From: Sulfuritalea sp.
GTDB taxonomy: Bacteria > Pseudomonadota > Gammaproteobacteria > Burkholderiales > Rhodocyclaceae
Assembly (NCBI GenBank): GCA_030696505.1
Contig: JAUYSD010000056.1
Coordinates: forward strand, 1-48,177
Direction of reading: 5' to 3'
DNA length: 48,177 nt
Shown here: in pieces, positions 22,436 to 30,513 of the stretch
Numbering within the stretch: the stretch's first letter is position 1
How the letters are laid out: every line of letters begins with the position of its first letter
Notes under the pieces: generated by a model
The model's input: the letters and a program-made list of their open reading frames with translations, nothing else
What the model was told of the DNA's origin: nothing
Database searches by the model: none
Translations under genes and position numbers: made by a program

Positions 22436-23214
22436 GTCTTGTGTCCGTGGATTTTTGTGGGGTCGGGTGGGCGTTTTTCGAGGAAGGCGGCGAAGATTTC
22501 CTTGGCCGCCGGGGCTGCGACGAGGTCGGAGAAAAACACCACCTCCTCGTCCATGGCCTCGCGCGCACTGCGCTCGGGCGGACGCTTCATCAGCGCCTTG
22601 GTCACGGCCAGGGATTGTGCCGGCAGGGCGGCGAGTTTGCGTGCCGCAGCCATCGCGGTGTCCATCAAGGCGGAGGCGGGCACGACGCGATTGACGAAGC
22701 CCGCGGAGCAGGCCATCGTCGCATCGAAAGGCTCGCCCAGCAGCAGCAGTTCGGCCGCGCGCTGGTGGCCGGCGACGCGCGGCAGCAGCAGGCTGGAGCC
22801 GGCTTCGGGACACAGCGCGAGATTGACGAAGGGCAACTGGAACTTCGCGTTGTCGGCGGCATAGACCAGATCGCAATGCAGCAGCAGCGTGGTGCCGATG
22901 CCCACCGCATTGCCGGCGACGGCGGCGACCAGTGGTTTTTCGAAGGCCGACAGCAGGTGCAGGAAGGGGATCGCCGCGCTCGGATCATTGGCCTTGCGCT
23001 GCAGGAAGTCGCCGAGGTCGTTGCCGGCGGTGAACAGATCGTCCTGGCCGCGGATCAGTACCGCCCTGACGTGGCTTTGCTCGCGGGCATGGCCGAGCGC
23101 CGCGCTCATGGCGCGGTACATGTCGCCGGTGATGGCGTTCTTCTTGTCGCGGCGGCTGATCTCGATGCTGACGATGCCGTCGCTGTCGCTAACGAGGATG
23201 TTGGGGTGGGTCAT
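22432..23214 (-). CDS. enoyl-CoA hydratase/isomerase, Delta3,Delta2-isomerase-like
   Basis: A 260-aa crotonase. The CoA oxyanion-hole segments are FTAGNDLGDF (about residue 63) and GNAVGIGTTLLLHCDLVYA (about 100). FQLPFVNLALCPEAGSSLLLP carries a Glu in the position used as catalytic base by ECI2/Pec1p-type Delta3,Delta2-enoyl-CoA isomerases, while the second hydratase Glu is not evident. Isomerase is therefore favoured over hydratase. It follows the long acyl-CoA dehydrogenase by 16 bp and leads into the mini-ORF by a 4-bp overlap. Confidence 0.82.
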   Translation of the reverse strand: MTHPNILVSDSDGIVSIEISRRDKKNAITGDMYRAMSAALGHAREQSHVRAVLIRGQDDLFTAGNDLGDFLQRKANDPSAAIPFLHLLSAFEKPLVAAVAGNAVGIGTTLLLHCDLVYAADNAKFQLPFVNLALCPEAGSSLLLPRVAGHQRAAELLLLGEPFDATMACSAGFVNRVVPASALMDTAMAAARKLAALPAQSLAVTKALMKRPPERSAREAMDEEVVFFSDLVAAPAAKEIFAAFLEKRPPDPTKIHGHKT

Positions 23215-23230
23215 GAATTCGAAAACCGGT

Positions 23231-25060
23231 TCAGAACGATTCGGGTGGCATGGTCAGGGTGGTGTCGTCGAGGCTGCGCAGCAGTTCATGCCACTGGCGG
23301 GTCTTGGGCAGTTCCCAGCGGTAGAACCAGCGGCAGGCCGCCAGTTTGCCACGATAGAAGTCGACATCGGCGGCAATTCCCTGGTCCAGGCCGCGCTGCG
23401 CCGCCAGTGCCTGACGCAGCCAGATCCAGGCGATCACGGTATGGCCGAAGGCTTCGAGGAAGAGCACGGCATTGGCCAGCGCCAGCGTCGGGTTGCTCGC
23501 CAGCACGGGGGCCAGCGCCTGCAGTGTGGCGGCGACATCGCCCTGCGCCGTTTCCAGTTCGCTGGCGTAGGCCGCGAGCGCGTCGTCCGATTTCGCTTCG
23601 GCACAAGTCTTGCGCAGTTCGGCGGCAAACAGCTTCATCGCCGCGCCGCCGTTCATCACCGCCTTGCGCCCGAGCAGGTCCAGCGCCTGGATGCCGTGGG
23701 TGCCTTCGTGGATCGGATTCAGCCGGTTGTCGCGGTAGAACTGCTCGACCGGATATTCGCGCGTGTAGCCGTAGCCGCCGTGGATCTGGATCGCCAGGCT
23801 GTTGGCTTCGAGGCACCACTGCGAGGGCCAGGACTTGGCGATCGGCGTCAGCAGGTCGAGCAGCAACGACGCCTCAGCCGCCGTCTCGGACTCTGTCTGC
23901 CCGGAATTCCGCTTCGCGGGCGGGCAAACGCCAACTCTCTGTTCATCGACCAGCCGCGCGCAATACAGGCACAGCGCGTAGCCGCCCTCGACGTAGGCCT
24001 TCTGCGCCAGCAGCATGCGCCGCACGTCGGCGTGCTCGATGATTTTCACCTGCGGCTCGGTGGCGCTTTTGTTGGTCGGCGCGCGGCCCTGCGGCCGTTC
24101 GCGGGCGTAGTCCAGCGAGGCCAGGTAGCCGCGGTAGCCGAGCATCACGGCGCCCATGCCGACGCCGATGCGCGCCTCGTTCATCATGTGGAACATGTAG
24201 GACAGGCCCTTGTGCTCCTCGCCCACCAGTTCGCCGATGCATTGTCCCTGTTCGCCGAAGGCCAGCATGGTCGAAGTGGTGCCGCGGTAGCCCATCTTGT
24301 GGATCAGGCCGGTCAGCGTCACGTCGTTCTTCTGGCCCAGGCTGCCGTCGTCGTTCACGCGGAACTTGGGCACGATGAACAGCGAGATGCCCTTGACGCC
24401 CGGCGGCCCGCCGGGAATCTTGGCCAGCACCAGATGCACGATGTTTTCCGAGAGTTCGTGGTCGCCGGCGGAAATGAAGATTTTGTTGCCGCGCAAGGAA
24501 TACGTGCCGTCGGCATTCGGCGTGGCGCTGGTGGTGATGTCGGACAGGCTGGAACCGGCCTGCGGCTCGGTCAGCGCCATGGTGCCGAAAAAGCGGCCGG
24601 CCAGCAGCGGGCCGAGATACTTCGCCTTCTGCGCTTCGCTGCCGAAGCGATGAATGACGTTGGCGTTGCCTATGGTGAGGAAGGGATAGGCCGCAGTGCC
24701 GACGTTGGCGCTCTTGAACAGCGAGAATGCCGTCTGGGTCATGACCACCGGCAACTGCATGCCGCCGCGCTCGAAGTCGTGTGCGGCGGCGATGAAGCCG
24801 GCCGTGCTGAAGGCCTGCAGCGCTTCCCTGACCTCGGGGATCATGGTCACGCGCTGGCCGTCGAAAGTCGGTTCGTTGGCGTCGGCCTTGTGGTTGTGCG
24901 GCGCGAATTTCTCGGTCGCCATGGCTTCCGCTGTGTCGAGCACGGCGAGGAAGGTTTCCTTGCTGTGCTCTGCGTAGCGCGGCCGGGCGGTCAGGGCCTC
25001 GGTGTCGAGGACTTCGAAGAGCTGGAAGTCGAGATCCCTGCGGTTGATGATGCCGCTCAT
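23231..25060 (-). CDS. long acyl-CoA dehydrogenase (DmdC/FadE5-like) with repeat-derived insert
   Basis: A 609-aa acyl-CoA dehydrogenase of the long class with an extra N-terminal helix region (DFQLFEVLDTEAL) and a C-terminal helical domain. Family signatures: GTMALTEPQAGSSLSDI in the middle domain, MMNEARIGVGMGAVMLGYRGY, and the flavin/base region IQIHGGYGYTREYPVEQFYRDNRLNPIHEGTHGIQ. The base is expected in NPIHEGT. Around residues 373-392 the sequence VGVCPPAKRNSGQTESE corresponds to a palindromic repeat in DNA, apparently inserted in frame in a linker. It overlaps the upstream gene's stop by ATGA. Confidence 0.9.
   Translation of the reverse strand: MSGIINRRDLDFQLFEVLDTEALTARPRYAEHSKETFLAVLDTAEAMATEKFAPHNHKADANEPTFDGQRVTMIPEVREALQAFSTAGFIAAAHDFERGGMQLPVVMTQTAFSLFKSANVGTAAYPFLTIGNANVIHRFGSEAQKAKYLGPLLAGRFFGTMALTEPQAGSSLSDITTSATPNADGTYSLRGNKIFISAGDHELSENIVHLVLAKIPGGPPGVKGISLFIVPKFRVNDDGSLGQKNDVTLTGLIHKMGYRGTTSTMLAFGEQGQCIGELVGEEHKGLSYMFHMMNEARIGVGMGAVMLGYRGYLASLDYARERPQGRAPTNKSATEPQVKIIEHADVRRMLLAQKAYVEGGYALCLYCARLVDEQRVGVCPPAKRNSGQTESETAAEASLLLDLLTPIAKSWPSQWCLEANSLAIQIHGGYGYTREYPVEQFYRDNRLNPIHEGTHGIQALDLLGRKAVMNGGAAMKLFAAELRKTCAEAKSDDALAAYASELETAQGDVAATLQALAPVLASNPTLALANAVLFLEAFGHTVIAWIWLRQALAAQRGLDQGIAADVDFYRGKLAACRWFYRWELPKTRQWHELLRSLDDTTLTMPPESF
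23899..23936. repeat. palindromic repeat inside the long acyl-CoA dehydrogenase gene
   Basis: TGCCCGGAATTCCGCTTCGC continues into GGGCGGGCA, giving TGCCCG...CGGGCA arms. The core GGxATTCCGCTTCGCGGGC is also at 27977-27996 beyond tRNA-His. The adjoining CGCCAACTCT also resembles the 10551/19236/27619 repeat. All codons stay open. Confidence 0.6.
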
Positions 25061-26181
25061 GCCGCGAGCAGCGTATCGCTGAAGCGGCCCAAGTGGTAGT
25101 CCGCGTCGCCGAAAGTCAGGCCGATCATGGTCAGGCGCTTGAAGTAATGGCCGACGTTGAGTTCGTCCACGACGCCCATGCCGCCGTGCAACTGCACCGC
25201 CTGTTGGCCGACCAGGCGGGCCTGGGTGCCGATGTAGGCGCGCGCGGCGGCGACGGCGCGGCTGCGCTCGGCGGAGTCAGGCGAGTCGACGCGCACCGCG
25301 GCCAGCGTGGCCATGGAACGCGCCTGTTCGGTGGCGATCACCATGTCGGCCATGCGGTGCTGCAGGGCCTGGAACTTGCCGATCGGCACGCCGAACTGCT
25401 TGCGCGTCTTCAGGTATTCGAGCGTGACTTCGTTGAGCGCCGACATGATGCCCACGGCTTCGGCGCAGAGCGCCGCGCTGGCGTAGTCGATGGCGCGCTC
25501 GATGACCGGCAGCGCAGCGCCAGCCGGCCCGATCAGCGCCTCGGCGCCGACCTGGACGCCGGCCAGTTTGACGTCGGCGGCGCGGGCGCCGTCCTGCGTC
25601 GGATAGCTGCGCAAGCTGACGCCGGGCGCCCTGGCGTCGACCAGGAACAGCGACATGCCTTTGCCGTCCATGGCTGAAACGATCAGTTTGTCGGCGGCAG
25701 GTGCGCCGAGCACCACGGCCTTGGCGCCGTCGAGCTGCCAGCCCTCGCCCTGCGCAGTGGCGGTGGTGGCGACCTGATCGAGCGCGTAGCGCGCGCCGGG
25801 TTCGTGATGCGCCAGCGCCAGCATCAGGTCTCCGCCGGCGGTCATGGGCAGCAATGCTTCCTTCTGCGCGGCGCTGCCGGCGTCGCGGATCAGCCCGCCG
25901 CAGAGCACGACGGTGGAGACATAGGGCTCCAGCGCCAGACCGCGGCCGAGCATTTCCATGACCAGCATGCTGTCGACGGCATTGCCATTCAGCCCGCCGA
26001 AATCCTCGGGAAAGGGCAGGGCGAGGATGCCGAAATCGGCGAAGGTCTTCCAGGCCGCGCGATCGAAGCCGTCGGCGGACTTCGCCAGCGCGCGGCGGTG
26101 CTCGAAGGGATAGTCCTTCGCGATGAAGCGGCGCAGGGTGTCCTGCAGGGCGAGTTGTTCTTCGGTGTAGTTGAAGTCCAT
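25057..26181 (-). CDS. acyl-CoA dehydrogenase, short subunit of second heteromeric pair
   Basis: A 374-aa acyl-CoA dehydrogenase beginning MDFNYTEEQLALQDTLRRF. It shares TRKQFGVPIGKFQALQHRMADM and QAVQLHGGMGVVDELNVGHYF with the protein at 3628, to which it is clearly homologous. The gene is only 2 bp after its long partner, and its stop overlaps the start of the long dehydrogenase at 25060. Start chosen at the ATG at 26181. The 737-aa track ORF includes a false upstream frame. An alpha2beta2 complex with the 26184-27404 product is inferred. Confidence 0.9.
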   Translation of the reverse strand: MDFNYTEEQLALQDTLRRFIAKDYPFEHRRALAKSADGFDRAAWKTFADFGILALPFPEDFGGLNGNAVDSMLVMEMLGRGLALEPYVSTVVLCGGLIRDAGSAAQKEALLPMTAGGDLMLALAHHEPGARYALDQVATTATAQGEGWQLDGAKAVVLGAPAADKLIVSAMDGKGMSLFLVDARAPGVSLRSYPTQDGARAADVKLAGVQVGAEALIGPAGAALPVIERAIDYASAALCAEAVGIMSALNEVTLEYLKTRKQFGVPIGKFQALQHRMADMVIATEQARSMATLAAVRVDSPDSAERSRAVAAARAYIGTQARLVGQQAVQLHGGMGVVDELNVGHYFKRLTMIGLTFGDADYHLGRFSDTLLAA

Positions 26182-26183
26182 GG

Positions 26184-27404
26184 TCAGAGTCCCAGGATCA
26201 TCTGCGAGATGATGTTTTTCTGAATTTCGTTGGAGCCGCCGTAGATGGTGGTCTTGCGCACGTTGAAATACTGTCCGGACAGCGGCGGTGCGTGGTCGGC
26301 ATAGGCGGGCATTTGCGGGTCGCCGCTCCAGTCGGCGGCCAAGCCTTCGTCGAGATAGGGCAGGGCATAGTGGCCCAGCGCCTGCATCTTGAGTTCGGTC
26401 AGCATCTGCTGGATTTCGGAGCCCTTGACCTTGAGGATCGACGCCTCCGGTCCCGGTGCGCGCTTCTTCTCGCCTTCGGCAGAGATTACGCGCAGATTGG
26501 TGATCTCCAGCGCCATGAGTTCGAGTTCGACCTGGGCGATGCGGTCGCGGAAGCGCTGGTCCTCGATCAGCGGGCGGCCGCCGGAGGTTTCCTTGCGCGC
26601 GATCTCCTTGAGCTTCTTCAGTTCGCGCTTGGAGCGGCCGACGCCGGCAATCCCGGTGCGCTCGTGGCCGAGCAGGAACTTGGCATAGGTCCAGCCCTTG
26701 TTCTCCTCGCCGATCAGGTTCTCGGCCGGCACCTTGACGTCCTCGAACCAGACTTCGTTGATCTCGTGTTCGCCGTCCAGCATGATGATCGGGCGCACCT
26801 CGATGCCGGGCGTCTTCATGTCGATCAGCAGGAAGGAAATGCCTTCCTGCTGGCGGCCTTCGGTACTGGTGCGGACCAGGCAGAAAATCCAGTCGGCGTA
26901 CTGGCCGAGCGTGGTCCAGGTCTTCTGGCCGTTGACCACGTAATGGTCGCCGTCCGCGCTTTTTACCAACTGGGCGCGCATTTTCAGCGAAGCCAGGTCG
27001 GAACCCGAACCCGGCTCGGAATAGCCCTGGCACCACCAATCCGTGCCGTCGATTATGCGCGGCAGGAAGCGCTGCTGCTGCACTGGATTGCCGAATGCCA
27101 TGATCACCGGCGCCACCATCTTGAGGCCGAAGGGCAGTTGCATCGGTGCTCCGGCATCGGCGCATTCCTCGTCGAAGATGTGCTGCTGCACGGCATTCCA
27201 GCCGGTGCCGGCGAAGGTTGCCGGCCAGCCCGACGCGCCCCAGCCCTGGGCGTGCAGCAACTTCTGCCAACGCACGAAATCATCCTTCGCCAGGCGTTTG
27301 CCGCCGAGCACCTTGCGGCTGATTTCGACGGGCAGTTTGGCGCGCAGGAAACTGCGCACTTCCTCCCTGAAGGACTGCTCCTCGGCAGTGAAATTGAGAT
27401 CCAT
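26184..27404 (-). CDS. acyl-CoA dehydrogenase, long subunit of second heteromeric pair
   Basis: A 406-aa acyl-CoA dehydrogenase, first gene of the second operon. DWWCQGYSEPGSGSDLA, GQKTWTTLGQYADWIFCLVR, GEENKGWTYAKFLLGHERT and TIYGGSNEIQKNIISQMILG match the protein at 4745 almost word for word. It is 18 residues longer, mainly because of an extra segment before the C-terminus (GLAADWSGDPQMPAYADH). The start ATG at 27404 is preceded by AAAGGA. The ORF-track start at 27638 crosses the promoter. A promoter and a GGAAC-N3-GTTCT palindrome lie just upstream. Confidence 0.92.
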   Translation of the reverse strand: MDLNFTAEEQSFREEVRSFLRAKLPVEISRKVLGGKRLAKDDFVRWQKLLHAQGWGASGWPATFAGTGWNAVQQHIFDEECADAGAPMQLPFGLKMVAPVIMAFGNPVQQQRFLPRIIDGTDWWCQGYSEPGSGSDLASLKMRAQLVKSADGDHYVVNGQKTWTTLGQYADWIFCLVRTSTEGRQQEGISFLLIDMKTPGIEVRPIIMLDGEHEINEVWFEDVKVPAENLIGEENKGWTYAKFLLGHERTGIAGVGRSKRELKKLKEIARKETSGGRPLIEDQRFRDRIAQVELELMALEITNLRVISAEGEKKRAPGPEASILKVKGSEIQQMLTELKMQALGHYALPYLDEGLAADWSGDPQMPAYADHAPPLSGQYFNVRKTTIYGGSNEIQKNIISQMILGL

Positions 27405-27456
27405 CGGTATTCGGTCCTTTGCTGTGTGCCTGGTAGGGATTGAAGTACTGCAGGGT

Positions 27457-27469
27457 GGAACATGGTTCT
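27457..27469. promoter_or_regulatory. candidate IclR-type operator 2
   Basis: GGAACATGGTTCT has the same arms and 3-nt spacer as 6013-6025. It lies 6 nt downstream of the proposed -10 box of the operon promoter, a position where binding would block transcription. Confidence 0.55.
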
Positions 27470-27475
27470 GCAAGT

Positions 27476-27504
27476 ATGGTACGCGAGATGAAGCGCGCTG
27501 ACAA
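27476..27504 (-). promoter_or_regulatory. sigma-70-type promoter of the second acyl-CoA operon
   Basis: On the minus strand TTGTCA, 17 nt, TACCAT, about 70 bp before the first ATG. The spacing is ideal and the hexamers are moderate. 27505-27618 holds no gene I can identify. Confidence 0.5.
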
Positions 27505-27618
27505 GCTCGGGATGGCGGATTCAGCCCGCAAAAAACCGCCGTCGTCCTGCGGCAGCCGCCATGCGCGGATCGGCCCGGCCTGGTCCTGCGGGATCGATCG
27601 TGCCGCGTGCCGCAATGT

Positions 27619-27644
27619 CGCCGTACTGTCAGCGCCAACTTTCG
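27619..27644. repeat. dispersed repeat copy (CGCCGTAC...GCGCCAACT)
   Basis: CGCCGTACTGTCAGCGCCAA is the reverse complement of the sequence at 10551-10577 with one or two changes. A partial relative lies at 19236-19261 within the ligase gene. Confidence 0.45.
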
Positions 27645-27657
27645 GTCGCGTCAAGGC

Positions 27658-27686
27658 TTGATTCTTTTCCGCCCTTCTCCCATAAT
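27658..27686 (+). promoter_or_regulatory. tRNA-His promoter
   Basis: TTGATT, 17 nt, CATAAT, ending 49 bp before the tRNA. Spacing is consensus and the hexamers are good. Confidence 0.65.
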
Positions 27687-27735
27687 TCGCCCCCTGCCCA
27701 ACCGGGACCTGGTTCCGCGCGGCATGTTTTTCGGT

Positions 27736-27812
27736 GGTGGCTGTAGCTCAGTTGGTAGAGTCCTGGATTGTGATTCCAGTTGTCGTGGGTTCGAGTCCCA
27801 TCAGCCACCCCA
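27736..27812 (+). tRNA. tRNA-His (anticodon GTG)
   Basis: Complete 77-nt cloverleaf. Acceptor GTGGCTG pairs with CAGCCAC. The extra G at -1 opposite the discriminator C is the histidine identity element. D-loop AGCTCAGTTGGTAGAG, anticodon loop TTGTGAT giving GTG, T-loop GGGTTCGAGTCCC, CCA encoded. It differs from E. coli tRNA-His at only a few positions. Confidence 0.97.
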
Positions 27813-27824
27813 CCCGAATCGAGA

Positions 27825-27849
27825 ACGGAGCCTGCGGGCTCCGTTTTTT
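27825..27849 (+). terminator. rho-independent terminator of tRNA-His
   Basis: ACGGAGCC-tgcg-GGCTCCGT followed by a run of T, 12 bp after the tRNA. Confidence 0.9.
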
Positions 27850-27850
27850 A

Positions 27851-28016
27851 TGTCCGCGGCGCCCTGCCGCGGACGGTATCCCCTGGTGGGATTTGTCTGC
27901 GGCGCCCAGCCGCAGACGGTATCCCCCGGTGGGATATGTCTGCGGCGCACAGCCGCAGACGGTGCTTTGCCCGCCTGGGATTCCGCTTCGCGGGCAGGCG
28001 TCCCCCGGTGGGATTT
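27851..28016. repeat. 43-bp hairpin tandem repeat array
   Basis: Two full 43-bp units (27851 and 27894) and a third hairpin (27937) of the form GTCTGCGGC-loop-GCCGCAGAC followed by GGTATCCCCCGGTGGGAT. A different palindrome (27966-27999) is followed by a fourth copy of the linker CCCCCGGTGGGATTT. Unit 1 has GTCCGCGGC/GCCGCGGAC, a compensated stem change. All six frames are open here, producing false ORFs. 28017-28269 shows no further feature. Confidence 0.85.
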
Positions 28017-28269
28017 GGCCGCGCATCGTTGTCTGCACCATCGGCACGTAGCCGAATCAACCATGGATGGCCCCGCGCACACGGTCTTCACGCCGGGGAC
28101 GCGCAAGTTCTGGCGGCATCTTTGATCGCGTCATACAATTGAAGCCTGATATATCGATTGCTGCGATTCGTCGCCTGGCATTTTCGCAAGCGGTCAGGAT
28201 GGCACCGAAGCAGGGTCTGCCCGCTAGACTGCAACCTCGAACGAGCAACGAAGCAAAGGATCACTGGCC

Positions 28270-30513
28270 ATGTCGATACGCAAACTTGTGGTTGCCAACG
28301 GGATCTGCTTCGTCGAGATACCCGCCGCCGGCATCTATCTGCTGTGCGGCGCGCCGGCCGACAGCGTCAAGCACCTGCTGCGGCGCGGCATCATCCAGAC
28401 CACCGAACGCAACGGCGTGGCCTTCGAAAACGGCCCCAACGCGATCCTGCTGTCGGATTCGATGATCCAGAACGGGCATCTGTGCAACCTGGCCGAGTTT
28501 CCCATCCTGCAGATGCTCTACCGGCAGGGCATGCTGATCCCCAACCATCCCAACAATACCGGCATGAAGCCGAAGCTGATCGGCACGCCCGAGCAGCTGG
28601 CGGCCCAGTTGCGCTACATCCATCGCGGCAACTACGGCCTGATCTCCGCCGAGGAAATGATGAAGGCGGGCGTCGAGGAGGCCGCGGCCGACGAACTGAT
28701 GCGGGTCAAGCTCAAGTTCGCCTTTGGTCAGATCGCGCGTCCCGAGGCCTTCGTCGAATGTCATCCCTTGACCACCGCGAGCATCGATATCGGCAACGGC
28801 GTCAGCATCAAGCGCCTCGCCCATAATGTCTTCGACATACGTTATGGCGACGACTTTGTCGAGGTGGACCTCAACCTCGAACCGCATCAGATCTATCCCT
28901 GCCCCTATCCGCTGAGCCATGTCGCGATCGACCGCCACTATTTCGCCGTGGTGCATGCCGGCGACGGCGACGGCTGGGACTTCAACCGCCCGGCCATGGG
29001 CAGCGTGCTGATCCACCAGGGCCGTGTGTACCTGATCGATGCCGGCCCCAACATCCACTACAGCCTCGACGCGCTGGGCATAGGCAAGAAGGAAGTGGCG
29101 GGAATTTTCCACACGCATTGCCACGACGACCATTTCGCCGGGCTGACGACGCTGCTCCAGTGCGACCGGCCGCTGCAGTATTTCGCCACGCCGCTGGTGC
29201 GGGCGTCGGTGACGCGCAAGTTCTGCGCGCTGCTGTCGATACCGGAAAGCGAGTTCGCCAGGTACTTCGACATCTGCGATCTGGTGGAGGGGGAGTGGAA
29301 CGACATCATGGGCCTGGAAGTGCGGCCGAGCATTTCGCCGCACCCGGTGGAGACCACGATATTCAATTTCCGCGTGCTCTGGGAAGGCGGCTACCGCACC
29401 TATGCCCACCTCGCCGACGTCGCCTCGTTCCGCGTCATCGACGCGATGGTCAGCGCCGACGCGACTGCGCCCGGCCTCAGCCCGGAGCGCGCGCAGGCAG
29501 TCAAGGCGTCCTATCTGGAAACCGTGGACCTGAAGAAGATCGACATCGGCGGCGGCATGATCCACGGCTGCGCCGAGGACTTCGCCACCGACGCCACGCC
29601 CCGGCTGTTGCTCGCGCATACCTCGCGCGACCTGACGCAGGAGGAGCGACGCATCGGTTCGGGCGCGCCTTTCGGCACCTTGGACGTGATGATTCCGGGG
29701 GAGCAGAACTTTCTGCTGCGCGACGCCAGCGAATTTCTCAAGAGCTATTTCCCGACGGTGCCGGTCGAGCGCCTGCACATGCTGCTGAACAACCGCATCG
29801 TCACCTTCAATCCGGAAACCATCATCACCTCGGCGGGGACGGTGCCGCAGGAGATCTACCTGCTGCTGGCCGGCAAAGTCGAGATCCTGACCCAGGACCC
29901 GCACAGCGCCCACTTCCTGTTCAGTGGATCGCTGCTGGCCGAATCGGCCGCGATTCACAATCGGCAGAGCGAAGATACCTATCGCTCGGTGGGTTTCGTC
30001 CAGGCCTTGCGCCTGCCGGCGGACCTCTACCGAAATTTTGTCGAGCGCTTTTTTTCCAGCGCCGAACTGCTCAAGGTGCGCACGGTCGAGGAGCGTTTGC
30101 GGCGCACCTTCCTGTTCAGCGATGCGGTGACCAACACCACGCTGTTTTCACTGGCCAAGAATTGCACCATCACCCGCCTGCACGCCGGCCGGCATTTCAT
30201 CGGCGACCCGCATCAATTGCACCTGATCGGCAAGGGGCGGCTGGCCAAGGGCAACGACGAGAAGGCGCCGGTGCTCGGCAAGGGCGAGTTCTGGGGCGCG
30301 GACAGCCTGTTTGCGGCGGTGACCAAGGGCGCCGGCGAACAGGCGACGGCCGCCGAGCCGGAACCCAGCCTGGTGGCGCTGGACAGTTGCGAGGTCTATT
30401 CGGTGCCGCTGAAACTGGTGTCGCGGATTCCGGTGGTGCGCTGGAAGCTGTTCGAGGCCTTCCGCAACGCCCATCCCTACGCCGCGCCACGCTATCGCGG
30501 CACGGCACGCTAG
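28270..30513 (+). CDS. metallo-beta-lactamase-fold protein with cyclic-nucleotide-binding-like domain
   Basis: A 747-aa three-part protein. Residues 1-200 form an N-terminal region without a recognised fold. Residues about 220-470 are a metallo-beta-lactamase domain with HTHCHDDHFAGL (HxHxDH metal site at about 280) and later HLADVASF and LLLAHTS segments that may supply further ligands. Residues about 510-740 resemble one or two cNMP-binding beta-barrels (VPQEIYLLLAGKVEIL; GKGEFWGADSLF). It may be a hydrolase controlled by a nucleotide or redox signal. Its TAG overlaps the stop of convergent putA in a CTAG. No gene partner upstream. Confidence 0.72.
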   Translation: MSIRKLVVANGICFVEIPAAGIYLLCGAPADSVKHLLRRGIIQTTERNGVAFENGPNAILLSDSMIQNGHLCNLAEFPILQMLYRQGMLIPNHPNNTGMKPKLIGTPEQLAAQLRYIHRGNYGLISAEEMMKAGVEEAAADELMRVKLKFAFGQIARPEAFVECHPLTTASIDIGNGVSIKRLAHNVFDIRYGDDFVEVDLNLEPHQIYPCPYPLSHVAIDRHYFAVVHAGDGDGWDFNRPAMGSVLIHQGRVYLIDAGPNIHYSLDALGIGKKEVAGIFHTHCHDDHFAGLTTLLQCDRPLQYFATPLVRASVTRKFCALLSIPESEFARYFDICDLVEGEWNDIMGLEVRPSISPHPVETTIFNFRVLWEGGYRTYAHLADVASFRVIDAMVSADATAPGLSPERAQAVKASYLETVDLKKIDIGGGMIHGCAEDFATDATPRLLLAHTSRDLTQEERRIGSGAPFGTLDVMIPGEQNFLLRDASEFLKSYFPTVPVERLHMLLNNRIVTFNPETIITSAGTVPQEIYLLLAGKVEILTQDPHSAHFLFSGSLLAESAAIHNRQSEDTYRSVGFVQALRLPADLYRNFVERFFSSAELLKVRTVEERLRRTFLFSDAVTNTTLFSLAKNCTITRLHAGRHFIGDPHQLHLIGKGRLAKGNDEKAPVLGKGEFWGADSLFAAVTKGAGEQATAAEPEPSLVALDSCEVYSVPLKLVSRIPVVRWKLFEAFRNAHPYAAPRYRGTAR

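Noticed and set aside
27851-28016. CRISPR array
   Set aside because: The units are contiguous 43-bp tandem repeats with self-complementary arms and no unique spacers of constant length, and no cas genes are present.
27607-28142. Overlapping ORFs in all frames after tRNA-His
   Set aside because: They are produced by 43-bp repeats, a length not divisible by three, that happen to lack stops in every frame. No start context or family supports them.
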